Positions 1-6,915 of a stretch of 6,998 bases of DNA are shown one piece after another; positions within the stretch are counted from its first letter, which is position 1, and the number at the start of each line of letters is the position of its first letter. The notes beneath the pieces are model-generated. The model saw nothing but the letters and a program-made list of their open reading frames with translations. It did not search any database and was not told the DNA's origin. The translations under genes were made by a program, and so were the position numbers. Origin of the DNA: Nitrospirota bacterium (lineage in GTDB: Bacteria > Nitrospirota_A > Leptospirillia > Leptospirillales > Leptospirillaceae). Location of the stretch: contig JAMCWZ010000121.1 of assembly GCA_023480765.1 (NCBI GenBank), positions 1-6,998 of the forward strand. The letters run 5' to 3'.

Positions 1-149
1 GTGGAAATGTACCCGAAACCGTCTTTTTTGGGAAACTCCAGACGGACTCCCTTGGGCAACAATGTGGCGAGATCCTCCCCCTGCCCCCTCTCCTTCAGGT
101 AAGACCGGAGAGTGTCGGATATGGCGTCCTTCACCCAGATTTCAAGCAC
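1..149 (-). CDS. argS: Probable arginyl-tRNA synthetase, N-terminal 49 codons (partial)
   Basis: This reading frame leaves the window at base 1, so only 49 codons are visible. The start is GTG at 149-147. An in-frame TGA lies just upstream (161-159), so no earlier start is possible. A GAGGAG ribosome binding site (160-155) sits 5 bases before the GTG. The visible residues form an amphipathic helix (VLEIWVKDAISDTLRSYL), then a linker, then RLEFPKKDGFGYIST. The last part aligns by eye with the start of the ArgRS additional-1 domain, where Bacillus has LETPKDKTHGDYSTN. ArgRS charges tRNA-Arg with arginine in the cytoplasm. The HIGH and KMSKS motifs that would prove the assignment lie outside the window. 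The gene is downstream of tsaD on the same strand and has its own likely promoter. The family call rests on a short stretch and is moderate; the existence of a gene here is much surer. Confidence 0.6.
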   Translation of the reverse strand, partial: MLEIWVKDAISDTLRSYLKERGQGEDLATLLPKGVRLEFPKKDGFGYIS

Positions 150-207
150 AGCGACTCCTCAAAAAGTAAAACGACTGGAACAGTCAGACAAAAGAGACAA
201 TTTGCGA

Positions 208-236
208 ATCGTATCATGATCGACCAATTCTCTCAA
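208..236 (-). promoter_or_regulatory. Predicted sigma70 promoter for argS, extended -10
   Basis: On the minus strand TTGAGA (236-231) is followed after 17 bases by TACGAT (213-208), with TG one base upstream of the -10 (extended -10, TGaTACGAT). The predicted start is near base 201, giving a leader of about 50 bases before the GTG at 149. The leader contains a small hairpin (GACTG, loop TTC, CAGTC, 185-173). The M23 gene promoter at 5089-5116 has the same TGaTAC-AT form, which supports both calls. Readthrough from tsaD is still possible, since no clear terminator separates the two genes. Confidence 0.5.
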
Positions 237-262
237 TTCAGTGGATTCGCATTCCCGGGAGG

Positions 263-1300
263 TCAGGATTGAAAAACGGTTTTTTTCACCCGGACATCGC
301 TGGCTTCCCGAGTATACGGAGAGAATGAAGTATAGGGGTAAGGAGTAGACATTCCGGACAGAAAGAGCTCCCTGCCATGGCGGGCAATCATGAGAGCATT
401 GTCCCGGGCAAGGGAAAGCGGGGAGAGATGAAGTGTCATTCCCTGCTGAGCTGAAAAAGCGTGAAGGGTTTTTCTGAGCAGCGCATTGGCACTGACCCCT
501 CCGCCAACAAGAAGATGGGCCGGTGACTCCTGGAAAACCGTCTGTTCGATTCGGTCAAGGACATGCTCAACGATCGCATGCTGGAGGGAAGCCGCCAAAA
601 GGGGTCGGGTCCGTTCATTTAACTCCGTTTTTCTCACCAGAAGAGAAAATGCCGTTTTGAGCCCGCTGAAACTGAAGTCCAGAGGGTTTTCCGTCCGGAT
701 TCTTTTTTTCGTCAACGGTAACAGGGGAAGTGTATTTTTTTCCGCCTCCTTCTGGATCGAAGGCCCCCCCGGATAAGAAAGCCCGAGTAATTTTGCCCCC
801 TTGTCAAACGCTTCTCCCGCCGCATCATCCACGGTCTGCGAAATCAGCTCCATGTTTGGCCAATTTTCAATTCTGAAGAGGTGTGTATGGCCGCCAGAAA
901 TGACAAGCCCGACTGTTTTTCCCTGAAGCGATTCCATCGAATCCACGCAGGCGCGCAAATGCGCCTGAACATGATCAACCCCGATCAGGGGCAGCCGGAA
1001 TGCACTGCCTATTCCCTTGGCAAAGGAGATTCCTGTCAGGAGAGATCCGAGAAGTCCGGGACCCTGGGTCACAGCGATCCCCTGAAGTTGGGATGGGGAG
1101 GATCCGGTGTCCCGAAAAGCAGAACGAACGAGAGAAGGAAGAACTTCCACATGGGCACGGGAGGCAACTTCCGGAACGACTCCTCCATAAGTGCCGTGCA
1201 AGCTTTCCTGGGAGTGGATCTGATGAAATAAAATGGCCCCGGTCATATCCACCAGGGCCACAGATGTATCGTCACACGATGTTTCAATACCTAGAATCAA
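263..1300 (-). CDS. tsaD: tRNA N6-adenosine threonylcarbamoyltransferase TsaD
   Basis: TsaD (formerly Gcp/YgjD, Kae1 family) transfers the threonylcarbamoyl group to A37 of tRNAs that read ANN codons, together with TsaB and TsaE in the cytoplasm. The 345-residue protein is full length for the family (about 340). It opens with LGIETSCDDTS (residues 3-13), the ASKHA nucleotide-binding fold signature. The metal-binding histidines are H110 and H114 in DHVQAHL. SGGHTHL (135-141), the glycine loop GGGVSAN (266-272) and the late metal aspartate D300 in ARDNALMIA are all present, so the enzyme looks intact. The start is TTG at 1300-1298, which places LGIETSC at the usual distance from the N-terminus. 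A weak GGAG lies 10 bases upstream. It begins 22 bases after clpC ends, so the two are probably cotranscribed. TsaB and TsaE are not in the window. Confidence 0.97.
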   Translation of the reverse strand: MILGIETSCDDTSVALVDMTGAILFHQIHSQESLHGTYGGVVPEVASRAHVEVLPSLVRSAFRDTGSSPSQLQGIAVTQGPGLLGSLLTGISFAKGIGSAFRLPLIGVDHVQAHLRACVDSMESLQGKTVGLVISGGHTHLFRIENWPNMELISQTVDDAAGEAFDKGAKLLGLSYPGGPSIQKEAEKNTLPLLPLTKKRIRTENPLDFSFSGLKTAFSLLVRKTELNERTRPLLAASLQHAIVEHVLDRIEQTVFQESPAHLLVGGGVSANALLRKTLHAFSAQQGMTLHLSPLSLARDNALMIARHGRELFLSGMSTPYPYTSFSPYTREASDVRVKKTVFQS

Positions 1301-1322
1301 GGAAAGTCCACTCCGAATCCCG

Positions 1323-3584
1323 TCAGCTGATTCCTGCCATCACATCTTCTTCAAGGAAAACGGGCTGTCCTTCCCGGAGGACCACACGAATTTTCTGGGA
1401 CTCCTTGAAACGGCCTCCAATGATCATTTCGGAAAGCCTGTCTTCGATATGACGCTGAATTGCCCGACGCATTGGACGTGCACCATAATGAGGCTCGTAT
1501 CCTTCCTTCACAAGCCACTTCCGGACTTCCGGGTCGATCTCCACAACAAGGCCTTTTTCTCCCAGACGTTTGTTGAGATCGGCAATACGAAGATCCACGA
1601 TCGCCTCGAGATGAGCCTCCGCAAGTGGATGGAAAATCACAATCTCATCCACGCGGTTCAGAAACTCCGGATTAAAGGTGCGACGGAGCTCTTCATGAAT
1701 GGAATCCCGGACAAACTTCTCCTTTGAATCAATTCCCGCCCTCTGGAAACCGAGACTTCCCTCCTTCTCGATGGAGCGGGCTCCCAGGTTCGACGTCATG
1801 ATCAGAACCGTATTCTTGAAGTCAACTTTTCGCCCAAGGCTGTCCGTGATATACCCGTCATCCAGAATCTGCAGGAGAACATTAAACATATCCGGATGTG
1901 CCTTTTCGATCTCATCGAACAGAACAACAGAATAAGGTCTTCTGCGCACCCGCTCGGTCAGCTGGCCACCTTCCTCGTAACCGACATATCCGGGAGGGGC
2001 CCCCGTCAACCTGGAAACATTGAATCGTTCCATATATTCCGACATATCGACACGAATCAGGGCATCTTCATCCCCGAAGAGTGTTTCCGCGAGAGTACGG
2101 GCTAGTTCTGTTTTTCCAACACCGGTCGGTCCCAGAAAAATGAATGATCCGATGGGCCTTTTTTCGCCCTTGATCCCGGCACGAGACCGGCGTATCGCAC
2201 GGGCCACCGCTGACAGAGCCTCTTCCTGTCCGACGATCCGCCGGTGCAGTTCCCCTTCAAGCTTGAGGAGACGCTCGCTCTCACCTTCTTCGATCTTGTA
2301 CAGGGGAATACCCGTCATTTTTGACACAATGACAGACACCTCTTCGCGTCCGATGGTGGGACGATTCTTTTCCTGCTCTTCCTTCCATTTCCGTTTTTCG
2401 TCTTCACCCTGTTTTTTCAGCATATCTTCCTGGGCACGAAGGCGAACGGCTTCCTCAAAATTCTGAACGCGGATGGCCTTTTCCTTTTCCCGAACAACTT
2501 TCTTCAGGGACTGATCCAGCTCCTTGATTTCTTCCGGCAGCGAAAAGCTCTTCAGCTTGGCACGCGAACCAGCTTCATCGATAATGTCGATCGCCTTGTC
2601 CGGAAGGAACCGATCCGTCACATAGCGCTCGGAAAGGGTCACTGCATCATGAATCGCCTCGTCGGTAATCTGGACCCCATGATGCTCCTCATAACGGTCC
2701 CTCAGCCCATGAATGATTCTCTCGGCTTCTTCGATCGGTGGTTCGTCCACGAAAATCGACTGAAAACGTCGTTTCAGGGCGCCATCCTTTTCGATATATT
2801 TTCTGTACTCATCAAGGGTGGTGGCACCGATACACTGGATCTCGCCCCGGGAAAGGGCCGGCTTTAACATGTTCGAAGCATCGATGGAGCCTTCAGCAGC
2901 CCCTGCTCCAACAAGCGTATGCAGTTCGTCGATAAAAATAATGATATTCCCAGCCGTCACAACTTCTTTCATGACGATCTTGAGACGTTCCTCAAACTGC
3001 CCACGATATTTTGTTCCTGCGACCAGAGAACCCAAATCAAGAGCAATCACCCTCTTGTTCAAAAGATTATCAGGCACCTCCGCATTCACAATCCGCTGGG
3101 CCAGGCCTTCCACGATGGCGGTCTTGCCCACCCCTGACTCTCCGATCAGAACAGGATTGTTCTTCGTCCTTCGGCCGAGGATCTGGAGAACCCTCTCAAT
3201 TTCATCGTATCGTCCGATCACCGGATCGAGCTGCCCTTCGGAAGCCATCTGGGTCAGGTCACGGCCAAAGTCGTCCAGGGCAGGAGTGTTGCTCTTGCGT
3301 TCTTTTTCTCTGGACACATTTGTGTTCGCTCTCTTGAGCAAACTCGCGGTCAACTGTCTGGCCGCCATCAGGTTGGCTCCAAGGGCACGTAATATCTTGC
3401 CGCCAATGCCGTCCTCTTCCCGCAAAACGCCAAGAAGAAGGTGTTCACTCCCGATATGCGTGTGGCCAAGCAGACGGGCTTCGTCAACGGAGTATTCGAT
3501 GACTTTCTTGACCCGAGGGGTCAATGGAAGCTCGCCGAAAGTCAGGGTCGAAGTTCCTCCCAGCAAATTTCTCTCAATTTCCAT
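1323..3584 (-). CDS. clpC: ATP-dependent Clp unfoldase ClpC, lacking part of its N-domain
   Basis: ClpC is a hexameric AAA+ unfoldase that feeds proteins into the ClpP peptidase. The 753-residue open frame begins at ATG 3584, inside what is normally the end of the first Clp_N repeat ([10 protein letters not shown]). It then holds the second Clp_N repeat (about 21-85, [11 protein letters not shown] to [10 protein letters not shown]). AAA-1 has Walker A GESGVGKT (148-155), Walker B IIIFIDE (214-220) and arginine finger KRRF (271-274). The coiled-coil UVR/M region is about 355-405. AAA-2 has Walker A GPTGVGKT (485-492), Walker B VVLFDEIE (553-560) and sensor-2 GARPMRRAI (701-709). SLGF at 610-613 is in the place of the ClpP-docking VGF loop. 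Both ATPase modules look intact. Typical ClpC is about 810 residues. The missing start is encoded just upstream in another frame (3542-3679), so this is a lesion and not a natural short ClpC. Expression as annotated needs a restart at 3584, where only a weak GGGAA (3596-3592) precedes the ATG. Confidence 0.93.
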   Translation of the reverse strand: MEIERNLLGGTSTLTFGELPLTPRVKKVIEYSVDEARLLGHTHIGSEHLLLGVLREEDGIGGKILRALGANLMAARQLTASLLKRANTNVSREKERKSNTPALDDFGRDLTQMASEGQLDPVIGRYDEIERVLQILGRRTKNNPVLIGESGVGKTAIVEGLAQRIVNAEVPDNLLNKRVIALDLGSLVAGTKYRGQFEERLKIVMKEVVTAGNIIIFIDELHTLVGAGAAEGSIDASNMLKPALSRGEIQCIGATTLDEYRKYIEKDGALKRRFQSIFVDEPPIEEAERIIHGLRDRYEEHHGVQITDEAIHDAVTLSERYVTDRFLPDKAIDIIDEAGSRAKLKSFSLPEEIKELDQSLKKVVREKEKAIRVQNFEEAVRLRAQEDMLKKQGEDEKRKWKEEQEKNRPTIGREEVSVIVSKMTGIPLYKIEEGESERLLKLEGELHRRIVGQEEALSAVARAIRRSRAGIKGEKRPIGSFIFLGPTGVGKTELARTLAETLFGDEDALIRVDMSEYMERFNVSRLTGAPPGYVGYEEGGQLTERVRRRPYSVVLFDEIEKAHPDMFNVLLQILDDGYITDSLGRKVDFKNTVLIMTSNLGARSIEKEGSLGFQRAGIDSKEKFVRDSIHEELRRTFNPEFLNRVDEIVIFHPLAEAHLEAIVDLRIADLNKRLGEKGLVVEIDPEVRKWLVKEGYEPHYGARPMRRAIQRHIEDRLSEMIIGGRFKESQKIRVVLREGQPVFLEEDVMAGIS

Positions 3585-3679
3585 TGTTCGGTTCCCAGAT
3601 AATCGTTCTGGTGCTTCTCCGCCTCTTCCCGGGCCATAATAATAACTTTACGGCCTTTTTCCGTGAATTTGTCCATCAT
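3542..3679 (-). pseudogene. clpC: Out-of-frame 5' end of clpC (authentic start, first half of Clp_N repeat 1)
   Basis: Translation from ATG 3679-3677 (or the adjacent ATG 3676-3674) gives [19 protein letters not shown] and then [12 protein letters not shown]. This is a textbook ClpC N-terminus up to the GTEH motif of the first Clp_N repeat. A good ribosome binding site, GAGGAG (3693-3688), lies 8 bases before the first ATG. After GTE the frame continues as unrelated residues ([14 protein letters not shown]) to a TGA at 3544-3542. Those bases encode the continuing ClpC sequence in another frame, from ATG 3584. The 5' part and the main frame are offset by 95 bases, which is not a multiple of three. 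Compared with remembered Nitrospirota ClpC proteins, about 29 residues between GTE and MEIERNL are missing. This points to a deletion of about 85 bases at roughly 3585-3587. It may be a true mutation or an assembly or sequencing artefact. Confidence 0.88.
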
Positions 3680-3708
3680 CAGACCATCTCCTCTTCCCGG
3701 TTATCTGC

Positions 3709-3733
3709 CAAGAGAAAACGGGAATTTCTCTTG
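3709..3733. promoter_or_regulatory. Perfect 9-7-9 inverted repeat in the clpC leader (possible operator or leader hairpin)
   Basis: CAAGAGAAA (3709-3717) and TTTCTCTTG (3725-3733) are perfect inverted copies separated by 7 bases. The repeat starts at the transcription start predicted from the promoter at 3739-3767 and lies just before the clpC ribosome binding site. The position and the 9-base arms recall the CIRCE operator of HrcA, but the bases differ (CIRCE is TTAGCACTC-N9-GAGTGCTAA). They also differ from the HspR HAIR site and from the CtsR direct repeat. It could be an operator for another heat-shock repressor, or an RNA hairpin at the very 5' end of the mRNA. Confidence 0.5.
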
Positions 3734-3738
3734 AAAAA

Positions 3739-3767
3739 ATACTACCCCGGCACTGATCCGGTGTCAA
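3739..3767 (-). promoter_or_regulatory. Predicted sigma70 promoter of clpC (proximal)
   Basis: On the minus strand a perfect -35 TTGACA (3767-3762) is followed by exactly 17 bases and the -10 TAGTAT (3744-3739). The predicted start is near 3732, which gives a leader of about 53 bases to the ATG at 3679. The inverted repeat at 3709-3733 lies directly downstream. Confidence 0.65.
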
Positions 3768-3804
3768 GAAAGGCAGACCGGCGAAAATCACTAACAGAAG
3801 CCGT

Positions 3805-3834
3805 CATATAGGGCTTTTTAAAGACGCTTTCAAG
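3805..3834 (-). promoter_or_regulatory. Predicted heat-shock (sigma32-like) promoter of clpC (distal)
   Basis: On the minus strand CTTGAAA (3834-3828) is followed by 14 bases and CCCTATAT (3813-3806). The enterobacterial sigma32 consensus is CTTGAAA, a spacer of 13-15, then CCCCATnT, so the match is 7 of 7 and 7 of 8 fixed or near-fixed positions. The same stretch can also be read as a weak sigma70 promoter (TTGAAA, 17 bases, TATATG at 3810-3805). Heat control would suit clpC, but whether this organism has RpoH cannot be seen here. Confidence 0.45.
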
Positions 3835-3903
3835 ACTTTCGGGGGCCGCGGAGAGTGCAAATCGGGGTTACGTTGGATCATTACCATTTGGAGAATTCTT
3901 GAT

Positions 3904-3925
3904 GGAGGGAGAACAGGATCCCTCC
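3904..3925. terminator. GC-rich hairpin between the M23 peptidase gene and clpC
   Basis: GGAGGGA (3904-3910) and TCCCTCC (3919-3925) form a 7-bp stem with an 8-base loop, about 108 bases past the stop codon of the M23 gene and upstream of the clpC promoters. On the minus strand it is not followed by a run of T, so it is a poor intrinsic terminator. It may stabilise the 3' end of the M23 transcript. Apart from this hairpin and the clpC control sites I see nothing in 3680-4033. Confidence 0.3.
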
Positions 3926-4033
3926 TCATTTTAAGAGAAGAAATTCTATGATGAAGAAAGTCGTGTTCGTCCGGGAAGAGATTGCGAGGGTGTGTTTGGG
4001 TTTTTGGAACCGACCGAATGTGAAAACAGAATC

Positions 4034-5032
4034 CTAAAATCGTTGTCGATTCATCGCCACACGAATTTTCGGAAGAGAGTTCACAATGAAATATCGAAGA
4101 GGATTCACAGGCTTGGCATTGACGAGAATCTCATAATGGAGATGCGGACCAGTCGACATGCCTGTGTTGCCGAGAGCAGCAATAACCTGCCCCCTCTTGA
4201 CCCGATCCCCCATGTGCACAAAGTATCGACTCAAGTGGCCGAAAAGCGTGACAATTCCATCTACATGCCGGATTTTTACAGTTTTCCCGAACCCCGCATC
4301 CCATCCGACCCAGATCACAACTCCCGCTGCGGTTGCCATCACCGGTGTTCCCAGTCTAGCAGCAATATCGATTCCCGGATGAAATTCTCTCCCGTACCCA
4401 AACGGAGAATTGCGCCATCCAAAGGGGGATGTCTCAGTCCCCTGGACAGGATGAATACTGGGGATTCGAAGCCATTTTTCCCGTTGCAAGCTCATAGAAC
4501 GTGCAAGATAACTAAGTTCCTGTTCTCTCTTGAGGAGCTCCGTGTGTTCTTCGGACATCACTCGATCAATATGACGCAAAATTCCGTTTCCCGTATACGC
4601 AACCATCATGTCGGCCGGAGGCATCCAGGACTCACGACCTCCCTCACCCAGCAATTGTCCTTCAGAGGGAGCTTTTTTCCCCATAATCAGGGCAATTTTT
4701 CTTTCTTTCAGGGACAGATATTCAATTTGCTGATGAATTTCCCCAAGTCTCGCATAAAGAGAGAGTGCGGACCGGTTTTCCAAGGCAAGCTGTCTTTGCA
4801 CATCCTCCATTTTCATAAAAAGAGGTGTTTTCAGGATGACACCAAAGACAAGAATGAGAACAAAACCAATACCAGAAGTCACAACACCAGCAATAAACAA
4901 ATTCATTAATTTATTTGAACGAAGATTTCCGGAATTCATTTTTATGGAAGATTCAAAAATGTATACCCGAAATCCTTTCAGGGGCGATGTTCTCTTTTTT
5001 TCTTTTTGAGTACTCGTTTTTCCTGAGCGCAT
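4034..5032 (-). CDS. Membrane-anchored M23 (LytM-type) peptidoglycan endopeptidase
   Basis: This is a predicted zinc metallopeptidase acting on peptidoglycan cross-links outside the cytoplasmic membrane. From ATG 5032 it has 332 residues. There is a short basic N-terminus, a strand-like segment (GFRVYIF), one transmembrane helix at about 45-67, helical coiled-coil-prone stretches (about 75-118 and 151-188), and a C-terminal M23 domain at about 199-314. The domain is complete: SPFGWRNSPFG, zinc ligands H218 and D222 in HPGID, H266 in FGHLS, and H297 and H299 in GPHLHYE. An active enzyme is therefore likely, rather than an EnvC/NlpD-type activator that has lost these residues. The frame stays open to a GTG at 5098, but the predicted promoter -10 (5089-5094) covers that region, and AGAAAGGG lies 8 bases before ATG 5032, so I chose 5032. 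No LysM or SH3 cell-wall-binding domain is visible. Its specific role in division or cell shape cannot be read from the sequence. Confidence 0.92.
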   Translation of the reverse strand: MRSGKTSTQKEKKRTSPLKGFRVYIFESSIKMNSGNLRSNKLMNLFIAGVVTSGIGFVLILVFGVILKTPLFMKMEDVQRQLALENRSALSLYARLGEIHQQIEYLSLKERKIALIMGKKAPSEGQLLGEGGRESWMPPADMMVAYTGNGILRHIDRVMSEEHTELLKREQELSYLARSMSLQREKWLRIPSIHPVQGTETSPFGWRNSPFGYGREFHPGIDIAARLGTPVMATAAGVVIWVGWDAGFGKTVKIRHVDGIVTLFGHLSRYFVHMGDRVKRGQVIAALGNTGMSTGPHLHYEILVNAKPVNPLRYFIVNSLPKIRVAMNRQRF

Positions 5033-5088
5033 TAACTGGACCCTTTCTCGCAAAGATGAGGAAGAAAGCCCCATCGAACTTCGGTAAC

Positions 5089-5116
5089 ATAGTATCACCT
5101 ATTTTATTTTTTTCAA
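5089..5116 (-). promoter_or_regulatory. Predicted promoter of the M23 peptidase gene, extended -10
   Basis: On the minus strand TTGAAA (5116-5111) is followed by 16 bases and TACTAT (5094-5089), with TG one base upstream of the -10. The predicted start is near 5082, which leaves a leader of about 50 bases to ATG 5032 and excludes the GTG at 5098 as the start. The upstream DNA is almost pure A+T and could act as an UP element. Confidence 0.55.
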
Positions 5117-5166
5117 TAAAAAAAATAATAATTTTTTATTATCATAAAATAAAAAATTATTTTTTA
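5099..5166. other. Nearly pure A+T tract with a 13-bp inverted repeat
   Basis: Almost every base between 5100 and 5166 is A or T, with only four C or G. AATAATTTTTTAT (5127-5139) and its exact inverted copy (5149-5161) are separated by 9 bases. With only two bases in use, such a repeat can arise by chance, so it is weak as a designed site. The A and T runs suggest bent or easily melted DNA upstream of the M23 promoter. Confidence 0.6.
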
Positions 5167-5197
5167 AGAGTATAAGAGATTAAGGACTTAAGGAATT

Positions 5198-5223
5198 CTT
5201 GGACTTTTTCCCTTGGACTTTTT
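5198..5223. repeat. 12-base direct repeat, period 14
   Basis: CTTGGACTTTTT occurs at 5198-5209 and again at 5212-5223. The stretch just to the left, TTAAGGAC-TTAAGGA, is also a short direct repeat with a period of 8. The function is unknown; replication slippage in low-complexity DNA would explain it. Confidence 0.75.
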
Positions 5224-5617
5224 TTTCTTGGGTGATCAAATATTGCGGCCTGTTTTTCTGCACTGTTATATCATCCGTCTCTTGCATGTCCATGGATTTT
5301 CCGCGCAGACTCCCCCGTAGACTTCATTTCTGGACCAAAGACCGATCCTGATGCACCTCACAAAAACTCTATGAGAAAAAATAACTTCTGATCAGAGGAA
5401 TCAGGGCACCCTATCAATGGGCATCTAGCAGAAAAGCGGGCGGTGGGAGAATAAACAGAAAAACTTAAGAAATAGGCTCTTGAACTTCTTTAAATCTCAT
5501 AATATAAGCTATTTCCAATAAAAAACTGTCAGAGATGAGTTTATCTTTGCCTTTCGAATGCCTATTCCATGAAGAGCGTGCTTTTTTGACGGACCGATGA
5601 CCAGATAAGCCTTCCTT

Positions 5618-5643
5618 TCTTAATGACATCTCTTAATGACATC
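5618..5643. repeat. Perfect 13-base tandem duplication
   Basis: TCTTAATGACATC occurs twice with no gap (5618-5630 and 5631-5643). It is a simple tandem duplication in non-coding DNA, possibly a slippage product. It may vary in copy number between strains. Confidence 0.85.
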
Positions 5644-5733
5644 CAGGAGGCGTATCGTTGCTTGGGGCTTTGAGCATCTGAAGTTTTTTCTCTTCTGAAG
5701 AAGGGCAACATCTTCTTTGATTTTTTAATGGCA

Positions 5734-5753
5734 CGGGCTTCCTGGCAAACCCG
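5734..5753 (-). terminator. Possible 3'-end hairpin of the DUF5069-DUF1348 gene
   Basis: On the minus strand CGGGTTT (5753-5747) can pair with AAGCCCG (5740-5734), with one G-T pair and a 6-base loop, about 40 bases after the stop codon. No T run follows on the minus strand, so it is not a standard intrinsic terminator. Confidence 0.25.
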
Positions 5754-5793
5754 AACCCTTATCTTAAGTCCTATAGGGACTGGACTCAGATGA

Positions 5794-6762
5794 TCAGAAA
5801 TGAAGCTCTTCCAGGCCTGGATGCTCCAAGGGTCTTGGACCAGCTTTCCAGTGGAACATTCGACTCGACTCGGAAATCGGAAGGTCGTTAATACTGGCGA
5901 TCCGACGGCACATCAGGCCATTTTCCGAAAACATCCAGTTTTCATTGCCATAAGACCGATACCATTGGCCGGAATCATCGTGCCATTCATACGCAAAACG
6001 AACAGAAATTCTTGAGCCTTCGAATGCCCAGAGATCCTTGATCAGGCGATAGTCGAGCTCCTTGTTCCATTTCCTCTGAAGAAAAAGAACAATTTCCGGT
6101 CTTCCGGAAAAGAATTCCGACCGGTTTCGCCACACACTGTCATGGGTGTAGGCCATGGCCACCCTCTCAGGGCTTCGCGAGTTCCAGGCATCTTCCGCCA
6201 TTCGGACTTTTAACATGGCAGTTTCCCTCGTAAACGGCGGAAAAGGAGGACGGGACTCCATCCGAAGGCATTTTTCGTAGCGTGTCCGGACTTCCTCCTC
6301 AGAAATCCGGCCCTCATCGAAATCAATCATGTCGCAAGGATTGATGGATCCAAGAAGAAAGAGTCCCAAATCCTTTGCGACCTTCGGATAAGATCCTGCT
6401 CGCATAGCAATCCGCTCTGGCGTCGGAATCGAGAGAGTCTTTTCACACGAATCGGACCAGAGTTCGATTTCTTCTTGAGATCGGGGATTTGCATTTCTAC
6501 TGACCCACTCCAGGACAACTCCGTCATCCTTCGACGAGAGGATTGCTGTTTTCAGGGCTTCTGGTGAAATTCCGGTGAACTGGAGGAAACGACCGTCAAA
6601 TGTCCGCTCTGATTGCGAAAGGAGGTTCGGGTGATATTCGTCTGGGAGAACACCCTTATCATGAAGACGCACCTTGTTAATAAGACGGGAGAGAAAGGAG
6701 TATCCTCCCAGGCGTTCCCGAGGGGAACGCAACATCCTTCCTGGATTAAATTTCTCTTTCAT
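5794..6762 (-). CDS. Two-domain protein: DUF5069 fused to DUF1348 (NTF2-like)
   Basis: The function is unknown. From ATG 6762 it has 322 residues. The N-terminal part (about 10-155) matches DUF5069 from memory: [10 protein letters not shown] (12-21), YHPN (43-46), [11 protein letters not shown] (55-65), [11 protein letters not shown] (92-102) and the closing [14 protein letters not shown] (140-153). A short charged linker follows. The C-terminal part (about 171-322) is a complete DUF1348 domain of the NTF2/SnoaL-like fold: RPPFPPFT (171-178), AEDAWNSR (189-196), WRNRSEFF (211-218), [18 protein letters not shown] (230-247), [12 protein letters not shown] (256-267), [11 protein letters not shown] (286-296) and HPGLEEL (314-320). 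Each domain has the length of a stand-alone protein. The DUF1348 fold has a cone-shaped pocket that in relatives binds small molecules, but no substrate can be inferred. No signal peptide or membrane segment is visible, so it is probably cytoplasmic. The frame opens with a GTG at 6777 directly after a stop; ATG 6762 is preferred because GGGGGA lies just before it. Flanking non-coding DNA on both sides suggests a single-gene unit. Confidence 0.88.
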   Translation of the reverse strand: MKEKFNPGRMLRSPRERLGGYSFLSRLINKVRLHDKGVLPDEYHPNLLSQSERTFDGRFLQFTGISPEALKTAILSSKDDGVVLEWVSRNANPRSQEEIELWSDSCEKTLSIPTPERIAMRAGSYPKVAKDLGLFLLGSINPCDMIDFDEGRISEEEVRTRYEKCLRMESRPPFPPFTRETAMLKVRMAEDAWNSRSPERVAMAYTHDSVWRNRSEFFSGRPEIVLFLQRKWNKELDYRLIKDLWAFEGSRISVRFAYEWHDDSGQWYRSYGNENWMFSENGLMCRRIASINDLPISESSRMFHWKAGPRPLEHPGLEELHF

Positions 6763-6915
6763 CCATCCCCCATCCACTTAGAAGCATTGATGGATCTTAT
6801 TGGAACTGAAGATGGTTCTTCTCTTCAAGCTTTTTTCTTCGAGGAAAAAGGAAGTGATACTCTAATTGTCTAAAAAAAAATGGAGATTTTTGTCTTTTTT
6901 AGGAGAAATTTAATC

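Larger units (their letters stand above)
5167..5793. other. Intergenic stretch without a recognisable gene
   Basis: No frame here gives a convincing protein; the longest starts give peptides of about 20-26 residues without good ribosome binding sites. The stretch holds two short direct repeats (listed separately) and a 10-base palindrome TCTGATCAGA (5387-5396). It also has a plus-strand promoter-like sequence TTGAAC, 17 bases, TATAAG (5480-5508), and a weak plus-strand hairpin followed by T residues (AAGAAG 5698-5703, CTTCTT 5712-5717, then TTTTTT 5721-5726). I recognised no known structured RNA. It could be decayed sequence or hold a small RNA. Confidence 0.6.

Noticed and set aside
204..250. 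Inverted repeat GCGAATC / GATTCGC between tsaD and argS
   Set aside because: There are only 7 bases per arm with a 33-base loop, and it lies across the predicted argS promoter; likely chance.
2818..3639. A 273-codon plus-strand open frame opposite clpC
   Set aside because: It mirrors the conserved ClpC reading frame; its composition (many Ser, Arg and Pro) is typical of an antisense shadow.
3948..4037. A 29-codon plus-strand open frame starting ATG ATG AAG AAA, between the M23 gene and clpC
   Set aside because: It is short, has only a purine-rich stretch in place of a ribosome binding site, shows no recognisable product, and overlaps the end of the M23 gene.
3992..4909. A 305-codon plus-strand open frame opposite the M23 gene
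   Set aside because: It is antisense to a gene with a complete catalytic domain, is rich in His, Ser, Arg and Asn, and matches no family I know.
5535..5600. Possible 21-codon plus-strand peptide (MSLSLPFECLFHEERAFLTDR)
   Set aside because: It is too short, has no good ribosome binding site and no known relative.
5099..5793. CRISPR array or insertion sequence in the gene-free region
   Set aside because: The repeats are two-copy, 12-13 bases and differently spaced; there are no regular spacers, no terminal inverted repeats and no transposase fragment.
6790..6873. A 27-codon plus-strand open frame (MDLIGTEDGSSLQAFFFEE...) beside the DUF5069-DUF1348 gene
   Set aside because: It is the tail of a longer frame that is antisense to the real gene, without a ribosome binding site or a recognisable family. 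A decayed gene end cannot be excluded.
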